Assembly: GCA_027924645.1 (NCBI GenBank)
Contig: BSBN01000293.1
Location: 6,720,501 to 6,784,500, forward strand
Direction: 5' to 3'
From: Cunninghamia lanceolata
Taxonomy: Eukaryota > Streptophyta > Pinopsida > Cupressales > Cupressaceae
Length of the DNA stretch: 64,000 nucleotides
Shown: positions 1-10,440 of the stretch, one piece after another
How positions within the stretch are numbered: position 1 is the stretch's first letter
Layout of the letters: each line of letters begins with the position of its first letter
Notes under the pieces: generated by a model
What the model saw: the letters and a program-made list of their open reading frames with translations, nothing else
The model's database searches: none
Told to the model about the DNA's origin: nothing
Translations under genes and position numbers: made by a program

Positions 1-722
1 TCCTACATTGTAAATCATGTATGACTATTCGTTTCTAATACAATAGAATCTAGAGTTCTGCATCTATCTTCTGAGTGTTCTCCTGCCCTTCTTTGTGTTT
101 TGAAATATCTTCTTTGAGAGCTTGCAATTTTAAATGTATGTTTGTGAAAATGCTTAGAACTTACATTTAAGGTTTTTACTGTGGATTTGATCAAATTACT
201 GTGGTATTTACATAGTGCATAACAGAAACAATTAGATCCTTTGGTAGATTAAATGAGGTATAGATTAGATCTTTCTAACTTTTCCCAACCCATCTGAAAT
301 ATTTAGCTGAAAACGTAGAAATCCAAAGGAAATTGTCTCAAATTTGAAGAAGCATGTATAACAGAGCTATAAGTAGACAGTTTTCATAAACAGATAAAGA
401 AGAAAGCCGCAAAAATTCAAGAAAACCATCTAAAACTTGCAGCCCAGTATCACTTTTATGCAAATGAACAGAATACTTGTTGAAATCTATGACCTTTTTG
501 CATATTCTTAGTCCAGTAAGCCACCAAACAAACCTAAACTACGTAAGGCCCCTTGAACATTACAGCTTCACATTGACCAACTGAACTTGACCAACCGAAC
601 CATTGTAGACTTGGGATTAGTTGAATCTCAAATGATTCCTTCTTATCTTTCAAGTATAGTTTCAGTTCATTTCATGTGAATTTTAACTTATTGTTATGAT
701 CTCATCAAAACAGTCATCAACA
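1..722 (+). repeat. 5' LTR of the gypsy element, 3' part only
   Basis: This 722-bp stretch matches 11296-12017 end to end and stops at CATCAACA, after which the two copies diverge (GTTTTCTGGCGC here, AATATAAG there). That divergence point fixes the LTR 3' boundary. The upstream 3.7 kb of this LTR is outside the window. Most differences between the copies are C/T or G/A transitions. Confidence 0.93.
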
Positions 723-728
723 GTTTTC

Positions 729-746
729 TGGCGCTAGAAGGAGGGC
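729..746 (+). other. Candidate primer binding site
   Basis: TGGCGCTAGAAGGAGGG begins six bases after the LTR end. Plant gypsy elements usually have a TGGCGC-type tRNA-complementary site here. Which tRNA this matches was not established. Confidence 0.5.
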
Positions 747-778
747 CTTCCTGAGTTAGGTTTTATTTCAAACTAGCT

Positions 779-2420
779 AACGATAGTAATAGAGTGACTA
801 GGTCTAGGTCCAGTTCAGGAGATATATTTGTGCAACTACCTGATACAAGGTGAAGTAAAAGCCCTTTAATTTGGAATCCAAAGATATCGCAAGTAGGAAG
901 TTCATCTGGAACACCTCCTGGGTCACCTTTTAACATCCGTAGTATTGTAAGTCCTGACAGATCACTGTTCAGATCTTTAAATCTTGGTTCAGGCACTCCT
1001 GGAGGTCTCAATCCTCCTGTTAATCCTAATCCACCAATCAATCCAGGTATTTCTGCAAGTTCAAGTCAAGCTCAAACACCTGCAATGGCTTATTTCGATG
1101 TCAATTCTCCCATATTCTTCAATGATTATCATGACATGCCAAAAAATCCGGAAAAGATATGTCCCAAATACCAGTTGCATCAAGACCCAGAAGATCATAT
1201 TAGAATATTTAAGGAAGCATGTTTTTGGGCTATGTTAGAGCACGAGGATGTTGTGTGTAGATTGTTTCCTTACACCTTTAATGAGCAGGCCTCTAGCTGG
1301 TACGTAAACTTACCCAATGGTTACATTTCTTCCTGGGCACTTATGGAAGAAGCATTTTTGTCAAGATTTAGAGGACCCATTGACCCTTGTGCTTTGTATC
1401 ATAAACTGGCTGCTATAAAACGAGGTGAGGGAGAGCTAATTGATAATTTCAATGACAGATTTCAAAAGGCCTATTCTAGGCTAGTAGCCCCTTATACCAT
1501 AGATGATGCTCCCTTGTTGGCTATGTAGTATGCTACCTTGGATCCTTTAACTGCCATGTTTGTCAAAAGAAAACCTGACATAGATTCAATATCCAAAGCC
1601 TATAAAGAGGCAGCCTCAGTAAACCAAGAAATGAGACATACAACTTACAGTCCATTTGGAGGAAATTTTGGGGTGCAAAATTAGGCACACCCATGGAATG
1701 GAGTCCCTGTACAGCATGCTCCACTAGTAAATCCGGTTCCTTCTTACACACCTGTGTATAATCCTACTCCAATCCAAGCTATAACTCCTTACACGGCTAG
1801 TACTTCCAATAACAGTCAAAATAATGGTCAGCCTTTCTTCCAACTTCCTAGGGATGTAACTGTGGCAAAAGCACAAGAGGATAGGGAAGAAATCAAAGAG
1901 ATTACTGCACATTTGAAAAGATTAACAACCGAAGTGACACAGCTAAGAAATGAGAACCTCTATGGAAGAAGCAACCAAAACTATAATCCACATCAAAATC
2001 ACAACCAAGGCCAAAATCAGAATTATAGTCTCAACCAAAATCAGCAGTACAATCAGAACCAAAGCTACAATCAGCATCAAGGCCCCAGTCAGGGGCAACC
2101 AATGCAAAATAGGGGGCCAGTGATAGATAATAGGACCTGGGGCAATAATAACAAAAATCAGAATCAACCTAGGCCACCCAAGACATGGAACACTGGGCCC
2201 AACAACGGTACTCTGGCTTCTCCTTTTGAGAATACAGATAATCATGGTGCAAAACAAACAACTAGCATACAAATGGCCAATACAGCACCCAAAAATTGGT
2301 GCAGATTTCACAATACTAATGCCCATGCTGAGCACGATTGTCCACAGTTCCACTTGGCAGCTAGTATTTTCAACATAGATGTACAGCCTCCTACCTCTGA
2401 ATTTCTCATTCCTAAGGGTA
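779..2420 (+). pseudogene. gypsy gag region (stop codons at 851, 1526, 1682)
   Basis: Structural capsid region of the retrotransposon. It opens near 779 with an Arg/Ser-rich stretch after which no clear ATG remains; the first usable ATG is 1085. A retrotransposon gag core is visible around 1150-1520 (…EQASSWYVNLP…, …FLSRFRGP…). A Gln/Asn-rich linker follows at about 1960-2160, then a short Cys/His cluster (CRFHNTNAHAEHDC) near 2300. Three stops interrupt it (TGA 851, TAG 1526, TAG 1682), but the phase is kept throughout and continues into the protease. Each stop is one transition away from a sense codon, so the reading frame is only lightly damaged. Domain borders are approximate. Confidence 0.8.
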
Positions 2421-3571
2421 ATGAGGTAGTACCCTCAGAATATGACACAGCATTAGTCTTAGAAACGTTTACCTTTGCAACTGCAGAAGAGAAAGAGGAT
2501 GAATTGCTAGAGGATGAACCATACTGTTGTGAAAGTCTTTATCCTGAATCAGCCTTTGTGTTAAATGCTTTTCAGTTTCCTTTTAAATCTGAAAACGAGA
2601 TATTAAATGAAACAGAGGAGGTGCAGGCCTTTCAACAAACAAATAAAAGCCACACCTACAATTTGAGGAACAACCCTAGGCTGGGAGGACCTTTCACCAC
2701 TTCCACTCCCCCGAATAACATCAATACACCCCCAGATCAGAATGCTAGCAACAATCCTGCCACACTCAAAGCTAGTCAGCACACAAATAATGGAACAACA
2801 GTGCAAAAGGATCAAACAAGTAAGACAGAAGCATTGGAGACAACAAGACTAATGAATTACTTATCAGAGGAAATAAAGAAAATTAAGGTCAGTATACCTC
2901 TAAATGAATTATTGAAGACCCCAGGGATCAGAAATGCTTTTTTAAAATCCCTGGATACATCCATAACAAACAAGGTGTCTGCTGATATAACTGTTCCTAG
3001 TAGTGATTCACCACCTAAGGAGAAGGGTAAGAAAGTTGAGCAGCCTTCCAATACAAATGTGGTAATACATGCGGATAAGAGGGATACTCAACCTTTCTTG
3101 TTAACTGTTAGGTTGTGTGGGAAGAATATACACAATTGCATGGTAGATTCTGGTGCTTCAGCCAATGTAATGCCCTTAGGAATATGTAAAACTCTCGGGC
3201 TGACTCCCACCAAATCTGCCAAGGTTGTCACGCAATTAGATAAGACCAAGGTTAGCGTGATAGGAGAACTCATGAACATTCAAGTGCAATTAGCTTCAGA
3301 CCCTAGGGTAAGCCAAATCATTGACATTCAAGTAGTGGATATACCCGTAAATTATGGAATGTTGCTAAGTAGGGATTGGTCCAAGACATTAAACGGATAT
3401 ATGGCTACTGACTTTTCACACATGTGGTTACCATGGAGAGGCATCCCAAACTAGATCAGAATAGGGGCAGAGCCCAGGATGAAACATATGATAACAGAGT
3501 ATAATCGAACTAATGAAATATTATATGCTGCTGTTGAACCAAGTGTCTATAGAATTACCAACAATGGGATG
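2421..3571 (+). pseudogene. gypsy aspartic protease region (stop at 3452)
   Basis: Retropepsin-type protease that would process the polyprotein. The active-site motif VDSGASANVMP has its Asp codon at 3146-3148 and is intact. The downstream motif GMLLSRDW and the ending HMWLPWRG near 3425 are typical of plant Tat/Athila-type proteases. The segment before it (2421-3060) is a variable, charged, Pro/Thr-rich linker without a recognised fold. Stop TAG 3452-3454 follows this motif and reading resumes in the same phase to a second TAG at 3572. Confidence 0.85.
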
Positions 3572-3586
3572 TAGATTGAAGAGATT

Positions 3587-4522
3587 ATGATGTTAAACAT
3601 TAGAAAGAAGTGTGTCAGCAATAGAACAGCACTATTCATTGAGTCTGACGGAAATTCTTCAGATGAAGAAAACAATGCAATAGACAAATTTGGTCGTGCC
3701 ATTAGACGAGAGGTGGAAGAGTGCGTTACACACAATCTCCCAGTCCAATGTAAGTTATATAAAAATAGGTGTAGAGTCCATGATAGGCAACATTCTGAGG
3801 AGAATTGTGAAATATGCAAAGACATCATTGAATATGAATACAAAAAGTGCATAGGGAGGGTAGAGTCACAAGAGAAAAATGAGAATCCTGATCCGACACA
3901 AAGATATGTTCAGGATAATATAGATGCCTTGATTCCAGATTTAGGAAAAGAAATAGAGGACGAGGGTAGTTATCTTTCTGAGTTGCAAACTAAAAACACA
4001 CATATGCAAGATAACCAAACAGAAAAACCCATGAATAAACAAGACAACACCCCACAGGCAATAAAAGGGACAAAGTATGCCAAGGTAAAAGATCAGAAAA
4101 GTAAAGATGGCATGTGGACGTTAAAATGTGATGGGTCCAAATCAAAACAGGGCGCAGGTGCGGGTATTGAACTCATAAATCCTCAAGGTAAATCACATTT
4201 GGCAGCATATAGATTACAATTTTCCTGTACTAACAATATTGCTGAATATGAGGCCCTAATTTTAGGACTTGTCATGGCCATCAGGAAAGGGGTAAAAACC
4301 ATCAGAGTATTTTCAAACTCCGAATTAGTAGTCAGACAAGTGAGGAAACTATATGCCTGCAATTATAAGAAGATGATTAGTTACAGACATAGAGTATGGG
4401 GTTTAATGGATTCATTTGATGCTTTTAACATAGAGCACATTCCTAGAGAGCTGAACCACAGGCCAGATGCGTTAACAGTTGCTGCTAGTACATTAGAACC
4501 ATTGACACTGTCAGGATTAAGA
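3587..4522 (+). pseudogene. Additional RNase H-like (RVT_3 type) domain upstream of RT, probable catalytic Asp lost
   Basis: The N-terminal part (3587-4100) is a charged linker with CRVHDRQHSEENCEIC-like Cys/His residues. From about 4111 there is an RNase H fold of the plant/archaeal type: WTLKCDGSKS (first Asp), NNIAEYEALI (Glu), SNSELVV, and HRPDAL (last Asp). The third acidic residue is normally Asp in a DSxLV motif but here is Asn (AAC at 4316-4318), so catalysis is probably impaired. This is a second RNase H in addition to the one after RT. Such a duplicate is known in Tat/Ogre elements, where I recall it lying between RT-RH and integrase; here it precedes RT. TGA 4523 separates it from RT in the same phase. 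Confidence 0.8.
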
Positions 4523-4525
4523 TGA

Positions 4526-6232
4526 TTTGCTGTTGAGCTAGTTAACGTGCCCAGTATACCAGACAACGTTACATACTTTCAGGTATTTGGAGAGGATCAG
4601 CAAATTATTAATTTTCTGACTTGTAATGAGGCATTTGAGGCCCAAATTATTGATGAACAAGAAAGGCCTGAAGTAACATGGGACGAAGAAGATATGATCA
4701 ACTTAAAGAGCAACTTCTTGCCAAAAGGAGTAATTGAATTAGAACACATCTTTGACTTCGACGGAATAATAAGAAAGAAAGACTTACCCAAAACAAAAGG
4801 GGGTAAGTGTGATTTGCATAACTTAGGGACTGAGCTAAATCCACAAAATGTACTAATTGGGAAAGCTTGCTCTAAGAAAATCAGAAAAGAGGTTCTGGAC
4901 GTTCTGAAAGAATATAAACATGTCATAGCATGGACTTATGAAGACTTGAAAACATTTGATGAGTCCATCATAACTCACGTAATACCTTTAAGAAAAGAAG
5001 TCAAACCATTTAGGCAGAAACAGAGGCCTGTAAATGCCATTCTAGAGCCTTTAATCTTTGAGGAAGTTAAAAAACTACTGTCCGCTGGAATAATTTTCCC
5101 AGTCAGACATTCTGTCTGGGTAGCTAACTTAGTACCAGTGAGGAAGAAAAACAGAGACATCAGGTTGTGCGTAGACTTTAGAAATTTAAACAAGGCTTCT
5201 GAAAAGGATAATTATCCTTTGCCCCCAATAGATGAAGTACTGCAAGCAGTAAATGGCGCAAAGATGATGTCTTTTTTAGATGGTTTTTCAGGTTATAACC
5301 AGGTTTTAATTGACAGAGAAGATAGACTAAAAACCACCTTCACTTGCAAATGGGGAAATTATGCGTATAGAAGAATGCCTTTTGGTCTAATTAATGCAGG
5401 TGCCACTTTTCAGAGGGCCATGGACGTTGCTTTTCGTGGATTATCAGGTAAATGCATTGTTGTGTATATGGATGATTTAACTGTGTATTCCAAGGATGCA
5501 TCCACCCACGCGGAAGACCTCAGAAAAGTACTCCAGCGATGTGAAAGGTATGGGATTTCCCTTAATCCTAAGAAATGTATATTTGGCGTAACTGAAGGTA
5601 AATTATTAGGGCATGTCATTGCTGAAAATGGAATTTCAATTGATCCGGATAGAATAGAATCCATAAAAAATTTGCAAATACCAAACAGTAGGAAAGAATT
5701 GAAATCATTTTTTGGTAAAATTAACTTTGTTCGGAAGTTTATAACAGGTTTTGCAGAGATTGTGCAGCTGTTGAATGCCATGTTAAAGAAAGATGCACAG
5801 ATGGAATGGACGCCAGTGGCCAAAGCCGCATTTGAAGATATCAAGGAGGCAATTTCTAATGCCCCTGTATTGGCAAGTCCAGACTACACAAGCCCATTTT
5901 ACATCTACTCCTTTGCATCTTCTCATTCTGTCGCTGCTGCCTTGACACAGAAAGGTGAAAATAATGAAGAGAGGCCCATAGCATTTATGAGTGCGCCTCT
6001 GAAGGATGCACAACTAAGATATCTAGATATCGAAAGACAGGCATTTGCATTAGTGAAGGCTGTGAAAAAATTCAGACACTATATTCTGCGCAGCCAGATT
6101 AAAGCCATAGTACCAGACGCAGCAGTAAAGATGTTGCTGATGCAAAACGAGCCTGGAGAAAAAAGAGCCAAATGGATCACCACACTGCAAGAATTTGACA
6201 TGGAGATCATTCCCGCAAAGCTGGTCAGAGTG
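4526..6232 (+). pseudogene. gypsy reverse transcriptase and RNase H
   Basis: Copies element RNA into cDNA. Open from 4526, first ATG 4547, to TAG 6233. RT motifs in order: LCVDFRNLNKAS near 5165, FLDGFSGYNQ near 5275, MPFGLINAGATFQ near 5375, and catalytic YMDD at about 5467. The connection and RNase H follow (…PVLASPDYTSPF, FMSAPLKDAQLRY). The first RNase H Asp, expected in a DAS-type motif, reads YSFAS here, so this copy of RNase H looks degenerate. That is the usual fate of the gypsy RNase H in elements that gained a second one. RT itself shows no internal stop. Confidence 0.92.
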
Positions 6233-6235
6233 TAG

Positions 6236-7570
6236 GCGCTGGTGCAGACAATAGCAAACATGGATCCAAATTTGATAAAACAGCAATATGTATTGAATTC
6301 CCAAGACGCATCAGGCTGGTACGATGATTTAAGCACCTTCCTGATAGCTGGAAAGTACCCAAGCAAGATGAAGGCTTCTCAGAGGAGAGCTTTGAAGATT
6401 AAGGCACAGCATTATATGGTGCAAGGAGGTCTTCTATTCAGGAAGAACCATGATGGAATTTATCTGAGATGCATAAACAGAACTGAAGCTGATAGAGTGT
6501 TGATAGAACTACATGACAAATACGGAACCGGCCATGGTTCCCATTTAGCTACAACACACAAAATACTGAGAGCGGGCTATTACTGGCCCATTATGTTCAA
6601 AGATACTAAGAGTCACATCAGAAGCTGCCACACCTGTCAGACTGCAGTAGACAAAGGGAGAAATCTGGCCAATCCACTGCAGCCTGTGATCGAGTCCAGA
6701 CCGTTTGCACAATGGGGCTTGGATTTTATCGGAGTCATCAATCCCCCATCTTCTGCAGGACACAAATTTATATTGACGGTAACAGACTATTGTACAAGGT
6801 GGACTGAGGCCACCTGCTACAAATTTTCCACAACTGAGGTAGTTATCAAGTTCCTTGAAGAAAACATTATCACCAGGTTTGGAACACCCTATTCATTGGT
6901 ATGTGATAACGGCCCTGCTTTCTCTTCTTTAAAATTTTCTAAATGGGCATTTGAATATGGGATCATTCTAAGGTTTTCTTCGAATTATTACCCTCAAGGT
7001 AATGGACTGGCTGAATCAACAAACAAAATTTTATTAGACATAATCAAGAGGTTAATTGCCAAAAGTCCTAGAGAGTGGAATACCCTATTAAGATATGCAT
7101 TATGGGTAGACAGGACCAAGTTTAAAACAGCTTTAGGTAGCACACCTTATCACTTAGTTTATGGGACTGATCCCATACTTCCGGTTAATCTGAGAATACC
7201 AACCTGGAAGTTTGCCAATGAATACCTAGGCTTTGATAACCATAGGGAAGCCAGAATAGTGCAAATGTTACAACTAGAGGAGAAAAGAGGTCAAGCCCTC
7301 GAGAAGTTTGCCAAACACCAAGCGGTTGTTAAGAGGTGGTTTGACAAAAGGGCAAGAGTCAAGACATTTAGGATATCAGACTTAGTGTTGTGCTGGGACA
7401 AAGCACATGAAAAGAAAGGAAGCCATGGAAAATTCGATAAATTATGGCTGGGTCCATTACAAGTCTCAGAAATAATAGAAGATAACACCTTTAGACTTAA
7501 GACCTTGACTGGAGAAGATGTGCCATTACCAGTTAATGGCCAGCATTTGAAACACTACTTCCAGGCTTGA
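6236..7570 (+). pseudogene. gypsy integrase, open and complete
   Basis: Inserts element cDNA into chromosomes. The N-terminal zinc-binding part lies around 6520-6640 (GHGSHLATTH, then CHTCQ). The catalytic core has all three acidic residues: WGLDFIG near 6715, VCDNGPAF near 6900 and GLAEST near 7008. The C-terminal part ends KLWLGPLQVSEIIEDNTF and stops at TGA 7568. First ATG is 6242, only a few codons after TAG 6233 and in the same phase as RT, so it belongs to the same polyprotein. No chromodomain is visible. Confidence 0.92.
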
Positions 7571-7586
7571 GGTAAAAAGGGGGGCA
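7571..7586 (+). other. Polypurine tract of the gypsy element
   Basis: GGTAAAAAGGGGGGCAG starts directly after the integrase stop and just before the LTR, as expected for the plus-strand primer. The gap to the proposed LTR start (TGTTAG at 7598) is longer than usual, so either the LTR starts a few bases earlier or the tract has been altered. Confidence 0.6.
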
Positions 7587-8228
7587 GTCCTTTTTTTTGT
7601 TAGTGTAAAGTGCTGTAGATAATGTACAGTTCTTCTTTTGCTGTTTTCTTTTGGGTTGGCTGTTTGTATAGTTTGTCTTCTTTTGGTTTTTTTGCTTTTT
7701 GTTTCTTTCCGTTTGTACAGTTTTTCTTTTGTTGTGTTGTTTGTACAGCCTGTTTGTTTGGTCTGTTTGTTGTCTCCTCAGCAGGGATCTTTATTTTACT
7801 GTAGAGTATTAAGGAGCAAAACTAGCAACCATTCAAAACAGTATAAAATTTAGGATATTCAGGTTAACCATTTGCAATTTACACATAACCTGTCACTGTC
7901 ATGAATGTAGAGAGTTGTTCATCTTCTGAAGTTTTGTATTCAATAAATGTGATTGAGAATTCGAAGCAGGTTTCTCACGATGACACACCTAAAATCCTTG
8001 GGTTTGTTGAACATACCAGTGTAGATATTAGGTAAAAAATCAGAGGTCACCCTTGCTACCATTACAATTCTTAGCTTAATTTCAGCAAGTGTCCACTCCT
8101 TGCATCATGAAGTTACAAATTGCTATACCTTATGAAATCTTTCAAAATTAGAAAACAAAAAAATAAATAAATAAATGAATAAAGCAGATTATACTGAAAA
8201 TTCAGATTAAGCCATCTAAGTAACTCTA

Positions 8229-8335
8229 CCGGGGCTATGGATGCTCGCTGGCAGTGGGGCTCTACTTAGGAGAATTGTAACGATAACCTTGCCGGGGCTA
8301 TAGACGCTCGCTGGCAGCAAGGCTCTATCCGGTCG
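8229..8335 (+). repeat. Two GC-rich direct repeats inside the LTR, 63-bp spacing
   Basis: CCGGGGCTATGGATGCTCGC at 8229 and CCGGGGCTATAGACGCTCGC at 8292 are each followed by TGGCAG and GGCTCTA. They stand out from the AT-rich surroundings. The function is unknown. Confidence 0.75.
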
Positions 8336-9099
8336 GCTATGAGGGAATATCCTCACCTACGTAGGCTAATGTTAGTCACTAGTTTGTTCAACCGATCTTC
8401 AAGATGAGGATAATTAATCACATGCACACAACTAAACTGAAAATGGAAGTTCATGCATCTTTATTGAATACTTTGAGTCTCAAGCTGAATAGTAATTTGC
8501 AGGAAAAGATAGTTGGAAGTTATGAGTTCATTTCATCTAGTTTCCTTGAACACTTTGAATTTAATTGTTTTTGTTTTGGTTGCTAGTTGTTGTGATGTTC
8601 ACAACACACCCCATTATGCTCCTTAGCAAAATGGGGACCCCTGCTGATGTCTTGCTTTCTGCTTCTGCTTGTGTTTTTCTGCTTTCTGGCGGTTTGGTAA
8701 AAATGAAGGTCAGGTGCATCATCATCATGATATTGGATGAGGTAGGTCATCATCATGAGGTCAATTTATCAAAGTTCATATTTTATTGCTGTGACCTCAT
8801 ATTTAGAAAGAGCTTGAAATTCCATGCAGGTTTGCCTTTTACTTCACTTAAAAATTCGTCCATATGTGGAAGTTATGCACGGCCAAAGTTTTGGTCAAAC
8901 CTGATAATCGCAAGTGATCATCATATTTTTTCATGTTGTTAAGGTCATCATGATCTTGGTCTATCACCCGATAAAATCATGCAGTCGCAATATCCGGACG
9001 TCAATCTTAGGTGGTAGTGCCCTTTACCCGTCAAAAGGCCTTATGCGCATCATGATTTTTTAGGAAGGTCATATTTTATAAGCTTGGTTTTGCTGTATG

Positions 9100-10440
9100 A
9101 AAAGCATCATCATCATCATATTTGAAACGCCCCCCCCCCCGATAATATCCTGAGGTTCAAATATCATGATGACGTCAACTTTAAGTCAAGGTAAGTTCCC
9201 CGTCGAGCGGTCTTTGTATCGCGAGCATCATCATGATATTTTAACATTACCTAATCTTATAATATCATGCTGATCACCCTGACTTAGAAAATCCACCGTC
9301 GGTATATTTGCATGCGCGTGTTATAATCCTATCGGAGGGTCATCATCATGATATTTGCTGAAGTTCGAAATATGATGATGACGACTTCATATCATCCTGA
9401 TCTTTCACGAGGGTCATTCGCTGAAATTCGCTAAGTGATGGAGACATCATCATGATATTCAGGATCATCATATTCATATCCTCCTGATCTCCTTTTTGCA
9501 ATATCATGATGATCACCCTATCTTTTAAGAAGAAGTCGATATTCCATTCCTCAAACAGCATGATCATATTTTACAATATCACACTAGCGCAAATATCATG
9601 ATGACCTCAACTCATCCTTGTGCTCCGAAAACGAAATATGATGATTACGTCATCATGATAATTCGATGAGGAGGATCATCATGTTTTTATCCTGTCCTGT
9701 TGTCAAGATCATCATGATCTTGTTTGTCCACCTGATATTTCGTAAAGTCCTCCTGCCGATGGAGTAAGACCTTTTGAAAATATCCTGATGATCATCATCA
9801 TCACATTTTCCCTTCGGCAGGATATTTTCTAAAAACATGATCCGGTTAGCGAAATATCATGATGACGTCATGTTCTAAGTTTAACGAAGGCTCCGGATAT
9901 CATGATGACGTCATCCCGATCTAATAAACGAAGAAGCTAATATCCTGATGATCATCATCATCACATTTTCCCTTCGGTAGGATATTTTCCAAAGCACGAT
10001 CCGGTTCCCGAATATGATGATGACGTCTTATTCTAAGTTCGACAGAAGCCCCAAATATGATGATGATCATTATCATCATGATCTTTCGAGAGGGTTGCCT
10101 TGGCCGCAAAGGGGTCGTATTACATTCATCATCCTGATCATGCTCCTTAGGTGACCCGATATCACAATTATCCCCTGATCTTAACCGAATATGATGATGA
10201 CGTCATCTTTTGCATTTTTTATGAAGACCGAATATGACGATGACATCACCATCATCTTCCTTTCCTCAGCAGCAGGATTATCTTCATATCCTCTTATTCT
10301 CCTTCAACATGATGATGATGATGATGATGATGTTGTTCTTTTCCCCATTTTGCAGAAGCGAAATATCATGATGACGTCATCTGGACCTTCAGGAGGGAGA
10401 GCATCATATTTCCAGAATATCATGATGATGAAGTGAATAT
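9100..10440 (+). promoter_or_regulatory. Dense ATCATGATGACGTCAT motif array in the LTR (candidate bZIP-binding region)
   Basis: Over about 1.3 kb the sequence is saturated with ATCATCATGATATT-like words. The exact palindrome TGACGTCA occurs five times (9170, 9863, 9906, 10198, 10372), with near matches at 9602, 9645 and 10021. TGACG/ACGTCA cores are the known binding sites of plant TGA-type bZIP factors (as-1/CRE-like). The location inside an LTR, upstream of the segment shared by both LTRs, is where transcriptional control sequences are expected. The regulatory role is inferred from the motif only. Confidence 0.5.
9781..10070 (+). repeat. 160-bp tandem duplication within the motif array
   Basis: TATCCTGATGATCATCATCA begins at 9781 and again at 9941, exactly 160 bp apart. 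Both copies continue through CACATTTTCCCTTCGG, AGGATATTTTC and GATCCGGTT into a TGACGTC site and TTCTAAGTT. The second copy fades near 10070. Confidence 0.8.

Noticed and set aside
8404..8942. Overlapping open frames of 60 and 125 codons inside the gypsy LTR
   Set aside because: No recognisable domain; they lie within the LTR and cannot be separated from chance open frames.
9346..10436. Several open frames of 60-80 codons on both strands, rich in Met, Asp and His
   Set aside because: They are translations of the ATCATCATGATATT simple-sequence array in the LTR; no domain, no codon structure, and the same composition on both strands.
9100..10440. Possible CRISPR-like or satellite array
   Set aside because: Repeats are irregularly spaced, short and partly simple sequence, without constant-length spacers; it is LTR sequence of a plant element.
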